Shown: piece after piece, positions 1-12,700 of the stretch
Numbering within the stretch: the first letter of the stretch is position 1
Layout of the letters: the number at the start of each line of letters is the position of its first letter
Source: Trichuris trichiura
Taxonomy: Eukaryota; Nematoda; Enoplea; Trichinellida; Trichuridae
NCBI GenBank assembly: GCA_037903355.1
Contig: JBAJFE010000026.1
Coordinates: 4,774,001-4,838,000, forward strand
Direction: 5' to 3'
Length of the DNA: 64,000 nt
The notes under the pieces: generated by a model
The model's database searches: none
What the model was told of the DNA's origin: nothing
What the model saw: only the letters and a program-made list of their open reading frames with translations
Translations under genes and position numbers: made by a program

Positions 1-344
1 AGCTTTGAAGAAAGCGTTTACATGGATGACCTGGGATGAGTGGTTGAAAACGGCTATCAAATTGACACAGCGTTCTTGTGATTCATGGAGTAAATAAAAC
101 AGGCGAAAGAAATTTTGGATTGGTGGTTCAGCCGACATTCGTAAAAACGACTACAGCTGTAACCACGAGGAATAAAAAGTGCAGCATTATCTAAAAAACC
201 AGAAAATTACGTGTTTCTTTAAAAAAGACAGGCTCAGAGATGAAAAAACAGTCATCGTGAATCGCACCTTTATGCTGAAATGGACCGTTCGAGCAGCACA
301 ACAAAGAAGAGCAAAATAACGTAACAAAACGTAACAAGAGACAA
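1..344. other. 3' flank of semaphorin gene
   Basis: Probable 3' untranslated and intergenic sequence of the minus-strand semaphorin. No additional coding similarity or structural RNA was recognised. Confidence 0.4.
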
Positions 345-745
345 TTAAACGTAAACTTTTTTCACCAGCTGGGGTTTTGGCAACGTATTGCAACCTGTCA
401 ATGGCCTAATACCATTAGCCATCAGTTCAGAACGCCTGATCATAGTCTGTGATAACCTTGGTACAGTATCATACATTCCTACAACCGTTGGCATAACATA
501 ATGGCAATTCTTCATGACCACTCTTTTTTTTCCAGTGGTGTTGTAAGGTCCGAGTGCTAGAACACTCTGCTGACCTGGTTTCGTCGTAGTCTTGTTTTCT
601 GGCAAATTTTTCTTCCTTGTATTCTTTCCCAAGTGGCAGCCATACCCAACAATAAATCCAATAACAGATGCAATTACAAACGTTATCGGAATGCCAATGG
701 CGAAGTACTCTGGCCGACTATCCTGTTTTACAGCTTCAGCTTCAT
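345..745 (-). CDS. Semaphorin: transmembrane and cytoplasmic last exon
   Basis: The acceptor TTTTTAAG gives 132 codons and a TAA at 345-347. A single hydrophobic helix (FAIGIPITFVIASVIGFIV) near the start is followed by a basic stop-transfer region (GKNTRKKN) and a Ser/Thr-rich tail without a catalytic domain. Frame and phase join the PSI exon as DCPT-D-EAEAV. This makes the protein membrane-anchored rather than secreted. Confidence 0.9.
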
Positions 746-3700
746 CTTAAAAATAAGCAGATTGGGCACGCACTTTCTTAGCTTGCAGCTAATTCATTAT
801 TTTAGCTATTATGAAACCTATATGATAAAATATGGACTTTTCATATTTTCCTGCGGGATTTTGGAAGGGTATAATTCTTTTTATTGCTAGTGCTAAATGC
901 AACGTTCAAAGTTTGCTGAATTTTAAAAATAGTAGATGCACTCCAACTGTTCATCAGTCTAACTTCAGCACATTGTCTATTCCAGAGGATTAATTAGAAG
1001 CTCTGAATATTTACTTACATTTGACGTTTTGAAACAGGCGCTCTCCTACGTATGAGCATGGGCAACTTTTGACTGAGCCATTCGAAGCTGAATAAGAGCA
1101 ACCCTTTGTACTTCAAATGATAAATAGAAGAGTTTACCGTTATTTAGGGAACTCATTCCATCTTCAGGCGACCCTGATCTCATTAAGTCCTTTTGAGATA
1201 ACTTGTAAGTATCAACACCGGGTGTACCTCCTAATCGACCTAATGAGCATAAAATGTTTACCTTTTGAAATGGCTTTCAGTTTAGCATACCTGTAGGGCA
1301 ATCCTTTTTCGTGTGCAGAATCATTTTATTTTCTGCGCTGTCGTGCTGAGATAATTTCCACGAGTCTTGGCCAAAGCATATTTTTTTCTTTACGTGCCAA
1401 GCACAATAAGGATCCTGCAGGTTTAAGCAACTCCAGCAATCTGACACAATTGAGCAATGGAATAAAGGTAGCAAGCGGATTTCATTGTTGCTCATCACAA
1501 TTAGCTTCGCGGAAGTTGGTTGGCTTTGCATCTTTCCCTCTGAAGCCTCAAAATGCTGCACATACAGTCCTGTTATGGAGCTGTTCGCAGCAAACACATT
1601 CACAACCTCTATGAGTATTGGCTTTGTTTCTCCTCTATTTATGGGAATATTAATTACTTTCAGCACTTTGCCGTTATCTAAAAAGCAGGTGAATAACAGT
1701 AAATGTTGGAATAAAAGAAGTAATCCAATGCTAAATGCAAGTGCATTAATGGATTGCATCAAAGACAAAGCGTTAAATTTTAGTCACGAGAAAATCAGCT
1801 GCTAATAATACCTGCGTATGAAATAAAATTATGCTATTAAACATTCTAGTAATTCGTTAGTTTTGGTCGCAACGGTTTTGCAATAGAAGACTTCTCATTT
1901 GTTTTTGCTGACAGAAACAGCTGGTTGGAAATTGGCTGAAATCTCCTTCCGTCGCTGCAGTTGGTTTCTCAAAGACTATACATAAAGCAATACGATGGAT
2001 TTTATATGCATGAAGTATTGCTATTAATAAGAGGAGTTCTGAAAGTCTCACAATGTGAACCTGTTTAATTTCTCCTTTCTTGTTTGAATAATAGCAGCTT
2101 TCCGACAGGCCACTTTAGCTGCATTTACGTTTGCCTTTATCGAAATGTTGACTCCTAACATAGTTGCCCAGTGGCCTCATAATTACTGAAACAGATTCAT
2201 ACTCATGGAAAAACTGGGTAGTCCATTGTCAGATGGCTGTATTAGCAGAAGAATGAAAATGAGAATGTAAAAACCTATGCAATTCAGAACTTCTAGAAGC
2301 GGCACTTCAGACGCTAATAATAGAACCGGTAAGTTCCATAGCTCAGTGTGTCACTGTTCACGATAGTTCTATTTTTTTCCTAATAAAATCTACAAACTTC
2401 AAATGGATGAAGATTTCTCGTACTGACTCCAGGCTTGGATTAACGATTACGCCTGGCCGCCATACCATGTCAACGAAGTGGATATCTCTTATTCGTAGTT
2501 GAGCCAGCAAGCTTCTTCAGCCCGGAGCATTTCTATATTCACAAACGTTTTCTGCTTCCAGTGAGCTGCCTCCATGGGCAATTACAAACAAAAGGTTATT
2601 CCGAAGAGCTATGCCATTAAGAGTCTCTTCTTACACATTTCTCTGAGCATAGGATGGAGAGCCCAGGATCAACTGTCTGTCCCGCTCTCTATTTTTTAAC
2701 AAATGGTATTAATAGTAACATGAGAGGCTCCTAGCGTTTTCGGCTGGAATGCGGACATACAAAGAGCTTACGTAATATGTTCCGTAACGGGTCAACCTAG
2801 ACAAATTAACACTGGATGCGATAATTCCGTTAGCGATGGCGCTCGGTTCAACAGAGTAAAAAAAGCTTAGTATAGCTTTTGGCATGCCACTTGCGGGCAC
2901 TACCTGTTCAGCGAAGTTTATGTATTTCGTAGAGTATACAGCTTTTATTTTCCCATGTATTTTGCTAATTGCACCATCTTGCTGTCCATTAAAATGCCTT
3001 TTATTGTTGCTGTTCGTTCGGCGTGAAATGCTCAGCAGGTCTGGTGGGCCCAGTAAGTTAAAACCTATAACTAAGGTGCCTGAAACGGTCCATACTTTTT
3101 CTAAGTGAGAATTAAAACTGAGACTAAGACTGCATACAGTTGAACGCATCTTACGGCATGCTACAGTTGGCTTGTAGTGGCTCAGTCTAGATGCTGCAGT
3201 GACGTCGCCGGAGTTCGATGGCTTTTAATGGCGTGGCATCACGGGTCTTCAAAAGCCCATTCGTCAATCGCCACTATGTTGTGACATGACGACTGAATGC
3301 CGCCGCGGATGGTTAAATTTAAGCCAAAAACGTTACAGGATCTTAAAGTAATTCAAAAAATAAAAGCTCTTGACTTGTTGTGATTTGAAAAATCCATTAA
3401 TATTTCTACCTAAACAAATGGAGACTCGAAATCATAAACTAAGCTTTACAAAGTATCCATTCTTCAGCGAATACAAAGATCTTTCAACAATGTTATCTCT
3501 GCTGCATTCCAAAGATAACCTACTCTGAAAATGTAACAAAAGATATTTGACAGAATTTCGCTTTTTTCGTAAGGTTAGAAAATGAAGCTGGCAAATATTA
3601 CTCAACTATTTTACCTGTGCCAATAAACATGACGTCATATTCTCTTCTGTCTGCCGCTGTGACGTGGGGGTCAATCGCAATCTGGGTAAACCTGCCGCTG

Positions 3701-6700
3701 TTACCAAGCATCACGAGTAGAGGAGACTTAGATGCACCAGGCACTGCATCTTTGACTAGAGGATGGCTGGTCATTAAGCTGACCATGTCTTCATTGAGCA
3801 GGCGAGAGTCATTTACGCACTGAAACTAACAAATCAATGCACTGATACCGAACTATGGTATAGCAAGCGAAAGGGTAGACGGGCATGCTTATTTGCACGG
3901 TGAGCCATCCTCTTACATGACAAATGGTGCATTTAGACAGAGTTCTACGTGTTCAATAATAAGTTGTAAGCGTAAATGAATGAATGGCTCACAGAAACCT
4001 TGTGTTTGACAACTTACTATTATTAATATTGATAGACTATTCAGTTAACGAGGAAAGCGTTAGTTTTCAGAACAAGCCTAGAATTTTCATTCTTTGGATT
4101 TACTTAAGAGCTTGGCCTGTTAAGAACTAATGCATTGTTTGAAATCAAACTTGACGTATTCAAAGCTTTTGAGACATCCTTGCCCTATCGTTATCGAACA
4201 AAAAATGTGAAGAGTGTATTCCATTGTTTACATTTTTCGTTCGCTGATAGCGGGTCAAGCATACTCTAAAACTTTTGAGTAAGTCGTTTTTCATTTTATA
4301 TAAAACGTTTAGCCTTCACCAGGGCAAGCCCGTAAGAAAATCCAATGAATGGAACTCATTCGAATTATTTTAATGTTAACATTACGGTACGAACACACTA
4401 CCCGGTCAACAGTTCTTAAGTTTGCGAAGCTTTCGGTAAACTCTGCGAGCCCTCTTCAGCGCATGAAAACTGAGAGACTGAATCCTGGCATGGCACTGTC
4501 CAGAACAAGTGCTTTAAACCGCAAAGAACTTGGGTCGTTTTAAATGAGTAACCAAATTAAAATCAGGGGGCGGGGGTTGGTGGGGAAGTTAACCCACCAA
4601 CCCTCCCCCTCGTTCTAATTTTGTTACTCATTTAAAACGACCCAAATTCTCTGCGGTTTAAAGCACTTGTTCTGGATAGTGCCATGTCAGGATTCGCTCT
4701 GTCAATTTTTATGCGCTGAAGACGGGTACCGGAGTTTCCCGAAAGCTTCGCAAAATTAACGCCGTTGAACAGGTAGTTTGGCCGTACTGTACTGTTAATT
4801 CACACACCCGTTAAAAGAAACTTTGTTTGCAATGCAATTCTTTTAATGTTGACATTTATCCGCGCATTTTACGGATTGAGCTCAATTCTTATTTCCTTGC
4901 TGTTCTCAACTTTGATGAACTTTGGGGATACCAGTGTCCATCCTACAGAAAACAGCTTTTCACGCATTTCTGAATCTGTAAACGTATCTACAAAATAGCA
5001 TCAACAAAGCATATCTGTAGAAATGCGCGGCTTAAGTATAAATATTTGCTGACGCACATGGAGAACAGAGATTTTGAATGGGCGTAGTAAACTCTTTTGG
5101 ATGAAGTCATTCTCTTCATTCAGAAAGAGACAGCCGTGGTTTGCTTTTCCTGAACACTACCAGAAACAGCTATACACATGAACTCACCTGATACCGCCAC
5201 ACATCAGGTTCCAAACATTTAAATTGTATTTGTCTTTGCATCACTAACAAAAGAGGGACTGCATTTTTTATCTTTAAAAATAAGCCATTTCAGAGGTTGC
5301 CTAGGCAATGTACCGAATATTGTGGCAAAATAAATAATGTTTGAACTTTTCTTATTCTAAAATTGTTTGTATGTTTGAACTTCGCTTTCTGAAACAGCCT
5401 AAGCTGCTAATCAATATAAGTTTAGCGTGTAGATAACCGCACAATGCCATTAGCGATGACAAGTCTACATTGCCAAACTTCTTAGATTCTTTGCTATGTT
5501 TTGTCAATTTAAACGATGCGTGATCATTGGCCACAAGATTATACTTGATCCACGAACAATGTGCAGGTTAGCAAAAATCATTATTAGTAAAAAATTATTA
5601 GTGTTATGAGAGGACGAAAATCAGCTGCAATTCCTGTTAGTTTAGGAAACAGTAGGATATTTTACAAAGATAAAGAACACGTGAAACAGTTGGAGATAGA
5701 AGAGGACAGAGCATATTTTTTATGATAAGTTGCCTAAGGAAGTGGAACTAAAAGGCCTATGCAAAGCTTTTCAGCGATTCTTTTGTAAAAGAAAGCAACT
5801 GAGATAAATTCGAACTAGGCCACCTGTCTTCATCAGTTTGATTTTATTATGTAAAATAGCAAGCTAGCAAAAACAGCGAATAGCAAAATATTAGCCAGCG
5901 ATTTAAGTCATAGCATTTATTTTGCAAAGCTGCTGAAAAGAACTGAAGAATTCTTCGATACAACTCAACAAGCGATATTAGCCTAAACCCCAGCTACTCA
6001 GACAAGCTGCAAGAAACTGCCGACTATGTTCTCACGCCAACTGCGCTCAACCAAGTTCTGTAAGACAAGCATGGCAAAATGAGGGTCCAGTGAAGACCAT
6101 ACAGGTCACACTTAAGTTGCCATGGTGGCTACGCGGACGACTAATTGAAGTCATTTATAAAAATTATTGCGGAATATTTGGCTCTTGTCTCCTGAACACC
6201 TCACCGCCATACTGTAAGTTTTCAGGCCATCCTCTCCTGCCCTTACCTAAGCCTAAACCTAAACATAAGGCTTACGGCCTAGATTTAAGTAATCGCAAAA
6301 CAGGGTGATTAGCATGCTCCCCAGTAAAGGCACAACAAGTTAAAGGCATGGTTGCCAGGAAGGAACCTGCATTTCTCAAACGATGAGTCGGCTAAGAAGC
6401 AAGAGTCGTATATTTTTATTCCTTAAACTTAGAAACACGATGTGAATGCATACAGTTCAGCCAATTTCATGGGTGCGACGTAATAAAGTAGTTTAACAGA
6501 AGAACGAAACCTAAAATGGCAATGCAGACTTGTGCGCAACAGCAGCAAATGCATACAGTGCAACGCTTCAAACTGCACATTTATTCAATTACCTTTTACA
6601 GTACCCTTTGTGGGAGCCGCACGTTTGGCGTGCTAGCAGTAACCCACTGTAGAATGGCGATTAATCTTCTTTTAGCAAATGAAGCTGGCTGGACTGAAAA

Positions 6701-9700
6701 TTGGTACATTTCTTTCCATGTTTAAGTACTGCTATTTATGTAGTGTTGCTATTAGTATTTATAGTGTGCCTACGGTTGAGTCATCCCGTGTATTCAAAGC
6801 ACGAAGTTCAAACTTTGACTTGAAGAGAAAGGACTACAAAGAATGTTTACTTTCAAAAAGGTGAATTTTTTTATCTTATCGCAGTCTTTTCTGAAGTTTC
6901 TGCTGTTAATGATTAGCAACCGAGAGAGGAAAACTTACAATTATGTCGTTAAAGATAGAACCATTTTAAACGTGTATAGGAAGAACGCAAAAGAAAGCTA
7001 TTAATATTTAAAAATTGAGTTTCATTATGTTACTTTGTTGCTACGTCGGTACGAAGCAAAAGTTAAACGCTTTTAGACGAACACGAGTCAATAAACGCAG
7101 CTTCCGGGATTGACCTTATTCCGTCGTCAGCGTGCTCGTAAGGGGGTTGCGATCTGTTTGCAACGTGTTCACATGTGTGTATGTAACCCGGGGACGTTGA
7201 GGTATTGTCTGGCAGATCAGCTTGTCGACTGCAAGGTCCCCTGGAGCCTCTTGAATGTGCTAGCGCGTTGAGTCGGTTCGTCATGGTACAGTAAAATCCC
7301 CGTAAGTTGACCACCCAACAGACTGGGGAAAACTGGTCAACGCAGGAGGTGGTCAACATATAGGAAGTGGGTAGAAGTGGCTCGACTAACGTGCGGACAA
7401 ATCAACTGGCCAAAATTCGGTCAACTTAGGGAGGTGGTCACCATATAGGAGTGGTCAACTTCGGGGGTTTTACTGTATTCGGTTAGATTGCTAATGAGTA
7501 TCCATGGTTCGCTGACTTCAGACCTTTCGTCTCGATTGACGTTTAGGTAATGTCAGATGTAAGAAGCTTCTTTGATCTTTCTTCGTTGGTAGTTGGCTTT
7601 CCGGCAAACCTTCGAAACGGTTTAGTCTTTGTTTTGCACAGGTAACTGCGCGTTCTGCCACAGCTGTCTAAAGGGCTTCATTCATGATGATATCCGCGTC
7701 TTTCTTTTTTGGCTGACCTCTTGTTGTCATCTTTTCATTTTTTTGACACAGAGAATCATACCTCAAGACGTTGAATAACGACATCACGGGCAGACTCCAC
7801 ACATTCAGGAGCCTCCAAAGGGTCCCTGCAGTCGACGATCTGACGTTCCCCAATTACTTACGCACGAATAAACACGTTGCAAGCAGGTCACAACGCCCTT
7901 ACCATCCCACTGACGGCAGGACAAGGTCAATCCCGAAAACTCCGTATATTGGTTCGTGTACGATTAAAAGCTTCTTACTTTTACTTCGCCCCACTATAGC
8001 AACAGGAAAAGCCGTAAGTGACATCATGACAGTTCACATAATGACCTGCTTCAAGCTACGTCATGGTTCATGCGCGAAGATTTACTTAAGAAACCTCGAC
8101 AAATTTACTTTAGTGATCAATGGACAAACATGCTGAAATATGCTTACCGTTCTTGGTCTTGCGCTAAGCGATCCAAAAAAACGCGCACGCATTCGCCCAC
8201 TTGTTTGAGTTGGAAGCAACTTAAAATCGCTCAGGGCAAAAGTACGCTCGATGTCGTCCATTCTGAAGGCGCATATGGCTGAGCTCGGCAGTATGCTACT
8301 AGGACTGTTGAAGACTCCATAGATGAGCTTAGATTGCAGTAGGCTTGAATCAAGTGGCACCGCTTCAGAAGTCGAAACTGAAATCAATGAAGTCAAAATG
8401 AGCGCAGATGCTAAGCGGGGTAAAATTTTGAGGCAAACTGAATTTATTAATATCATCTATTAACATTTTCGTAAGTTTGCATTCATTTGATTATTGATAC
8501 TCAGGGCGACACGATGAAAAGTTAGCTGGAGTATGTAAGAATGGCCGCTTTACTCACCGAGCTCATCAAAATAATGCGGAAACTCTCCAGGAGATGAACA
8601 GTTCAATCTTGCTTTCACAAAACTCGTCCAGTTGTCCCTTTTTTTTGTTCCTCTGTCATTGCGGCACACTCGGGCAACCCTAGCGTACATGGTTTTCCCG
8701 CTGCCTGGTTTTTCATATGACACTTCGCGGAACCAAAAGTATACGAAGTCGTCAATCGCAAAAGAAGTCACAAAATTTGGTTCTTAAAACCAGTTAGCAT
8801 ATTAACTTTCAGCTCATGGGGTTTACTTACCGTTTAATAAATTTTTGTTATACCTATCCGTACGTAGTCCCATGGTATCTGTCTTCGTTAGGTCAGTCTT
8901 ATATATCAACGGATCTGAGCCCCCGAAATCCGCCGTAGTGGCCGAAAACAGTTCATGCGTTTCGGCAGAATAGAAGAAGCTCGAGTTTTGATGAGAATCA
9001 TAGGGAAGAATTCCAGCAGCAAAATATTCTTTCAAAACCCTATCCTTGCCGTTCTGAAATGGTTCAGCTCAATTCGAATAAATAAACATCGTTCAGGCAC
9101 AGTGTTTTGATAGCATCCTCACTGAGTAATCTCAACAGACTACTATTTTAAAACAAGAAAAATGACAGCCATTTCACACCAGCACATCGAAGCAGAAATG
9201 AACACTGTAGTCATTTACCTCAAAGCGGTACAGACGGCATAAGGGCTTGAATGCATTGGTACCACAAATTAGGGAACTTCCATCAATACTCTTCGCGTAA
9301 AGCCTAATGTAGTTTTGGCAGTCCGCCTAGAAATAAGCAATAAATACCTGTTTGTAATACCCAATCAGAGATTTTTTCGTTACGCCACCAAAGAAATTTT
9401 TTTTTCATTTTGAAATATTAATATAATGTTCTAGATGTGCAGTAGGTGAATAGCGGTGCGTTAGTTTAATACTACTGGCTCTTGGGTTGTTCACTCTTTC
9501 GCAAATAGCCACAAGGTCAGTAGGCCCAAACGCGTTAATTGTTTGAGAAAATTAAAAGTTTAAATGAATAAACAGTGTGGTAATAGAGTTAAAGCGGATA
9601 TTTTCATCATGCTTACATGATCACATATCCTGAAACTTTTGCTTAGCAAAAATGTCTAACTTGCGGGAATCTGTTTTCTTGCAGAAGTACAGGAAAGAAA

Positions 9701-12700
9701 TGCAATAGGATATGCATAGCTTGACTAGCAGTTTGCTTCATTTCTCATCAGTTTCCATGCAAACATTCAATGAATGAGTAAGCGAACGGCGGTGCGTTAG
9801 AAGTGAATAATAATTTTGGGAACGTACTTCACTAAACTACCAAAAAAATGGTGAACATTTGATAGGAGGAAACATTATGCACCTCACCTCTACAATATAA
9901 AGCTAAAGACTTTCACATTTCTTCATTGAGTTATTAAAAAGTATACACGTTAAATTTCAGCCTTGAATTGGGTTGCATCCTACAGGTTGGCCAAAGTTGA
10001 AACTGTTTTGGGTATAAACCGTCATTAATGCAGCTAAGGTAGAAAGCACAATAGCTTAGCCTATCGTAGCTAAAGCGTTCTCAGATTACTTACGCTGGTA
10101 TACAATGGGACAGAAATCAACGGACTGCACTATCTAGTGATCCAGTTGTCTAACAATTGAGATGTGTCGTCAAACGAGGCGATAGCCCGCGAAAAAATTA
10201 AAATTTAAAGTTATAGGCACAGCTTGCACTTAATAGAATTAATTTACGCATAACAGCAATTTCAAGTAATCGTAAGTCTGGCATTGCTTGAATTAGCTTA
10301 TAAACCAGAACTCGGTTTAAACGTAAGTGGAAAAGAGGTATTTAACCTTTACCTCTTGTTTTCCTTTCATCAGGCAATCTTCAATGTCAGCCTTAGTGGG
10401 CATCCATTTCACAATCTAAAATGGTTGGCGGTTAAAAAACTTATGCAAGGAGTAACAAGAAATGCGTATCCAACTAATAAACAACGCAGATTATTTCAAA
10501 CTTAACCTACTGAAGCAGAATTCTGTTGTTAGTGTACCACAAAGCTGTTTTTATTGCGTGGAGTTTGTTCAAATGAACTTCTGAAAGCAATAATGACAAA
10601 ACTATTTACGCATAACCGAAACTCTTTCTATACTTTATCAGCCACGAAATGAAGAATTCAATGTGCTTAAGCTTGCACACGCTCTTGCGCATTAACTCAC
10701 CCGCTTTCTTATGTTCACCTTATGTCTCATAGAATGCTTTGCCTCAGTGCCATTTTTACGTCACGCGCGAACCGCTGGAAAGCAGCAAAAAATAACAATG
10801 CTCATTCGCGTCACCTATTGGCAAATAATTTGTTAAATTAAAATTCTAAGATAAGCTATTTAATTTTATTCTTAATCAATGATGAGCTAAGGGGACGATA
10901 TCGCCTCTCGAGGATAATATTGAAGACCAGAGCGGCTATAAGCGCGAACGGGGCTATTGAAGGGCAGTGAAGTTAAAAGGAGCGATATCACCAGAGCACC
11001 AGTGGAATTTATGGAAACTTTCCGGGAGACCCACTTTCCTTTTTACAGTCAGTTCCACAGGCGCAGTGGTACAGTAATCTACTAAGAAACCCGGCCAGTC
11101 AACGTATCTTTATGTTCCTGAACATTCCAAGAAGCAAAGATTTTGCATGAAAGACCAACTGGAAACGGTATTGTTTCTCTTATATTGCAGCATTAATCGC
11201 TCCCTATCCATTTCAGTAGTGTAAATACAGTAGAACCTCCAAAGTTGATCACCTCCCTGAATTGACGGGAGGCCGCCCTTACCGCTTACGTTTGTAGTAA
11301 GAACAAGCACCAGACTAGAATTGACTCCTTTTTCAGCAAGCATTGTAGCCCCTAAAAAGCTTATGCATGATTTTACATAGTTATTTTTATGCACCTCACC
11401 ATTCAATAGACCTCAAATACATGCTGTGCAACAGAATAAAATGCGTACAGATTCCAGTCTATTCAGCCAAGCCCCTTATAGCCACAACCTCCCTATATTG
11501 ACCAGTTGTCTCCTGTCCTTAGGTGGTCAACTTACGAAGGCTCAACTTTACATCTATGTTCGTTCATTATCCCATAGTTTGGGTTTATTTAAGAACTGTG
11601 GAAATTCATTGATGATATTGCGACTGTTCGTCTACGTAGCAGAAACTTAAGAGGGTGGCTTTGTTGATACGCCCTTTTTTACTTCACACTATCTTGTTTT
11701 GCGTCCACGCTGTGCTAAAGCGTTCAGGAGGCCGGCAGCATTTCTCAAACTGGAAAGGGAGTGAGATCAAGCGCATGGACGGCCGTGTGCATTAGTTTCC
11801 TAACTGAATGTAATTTTAATTTTACATTTCGGTCCTTCTCGTCACCTTCCTGGAACTACTTTTTTAGAATAGGGTAATTCTTAGCTTAAACTGCCAACCC
11901 TCCTTTAACCTCAGTTTATTAGATTAGGACCATCCGAAATCAGCCCATACATCCAGCAGTGATGACAGGGTATGTTCACTCTGAAAGCTCCCTTTCATAA
12001 AAAGCAGTCATACACAGCTTGTTCCTCCAGGCGGACCGATGATACTACACAAATCCATCAAGAAAAGACTGAATTCTTCATTACGTAACTATGCATTATA
12101 TGATCTTAACTTACCGCCGAAAACTGGGCATGTGCAGTCCCGAAGTCTATAGACAAACAAACCTACATTTCCTACAACGGCACAAGTCGATAGGTAGAAA
12201 GCAAAAGCGGTAGATTGTAAAATTTAGAACTAGCACATTACAATTCAAATTCAGCTGCTTCAACATTGGGCTTCCTCTAACGGGCATATAAGTTTTCATA
12301 ATGAGCAGCTGCGGTTTGCCCGTTTTAATGAAACAGTGGAAAGTAAAAAAGAATTGTCAAAGCCTGCATGTCGCGCTGTCAGCTTTCGTCTGAAAAAGCA
12401 GAAATGTCATAGTAGATGTCCTTGTGCTGTGGCTTTTTAGATCGGTTTGACTCTCTTAAAACGTCCATTCTTTAATGTTTTCTTTCTTTTCAAGGTTTTC
12501 ATTTTGTTTTGCCTTTTGGTTTGTGTTTTTATTTGTGTTCTTTCTCCTGTCCCCGTTTCCCTTTTCTTTTTTCTTTCTTCTTGTTGTTTTTCTTGTTTCC
12601 ATTCTTCTTGGTTTGATTACTTTCGGTTTTTGCCTTCTTTGCGTTTCCATGTTGTGTTGCGTTTCTTTTTTCTTTTGTGTTTAATGTATTCTTTGTCTCT

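Noticed and set aside
1485..1805. 106-codon plus-strand ORF over the PSI exon
   Set aside because: Antisense to a securely identified semaphorin exon.
2709..3149. 146-codon minus-strand ORF inside the semaphorin gene
   Set aside because: It lies in the intron between two exons that join in perfect phase, and its translation has no sema or PSI similarity.
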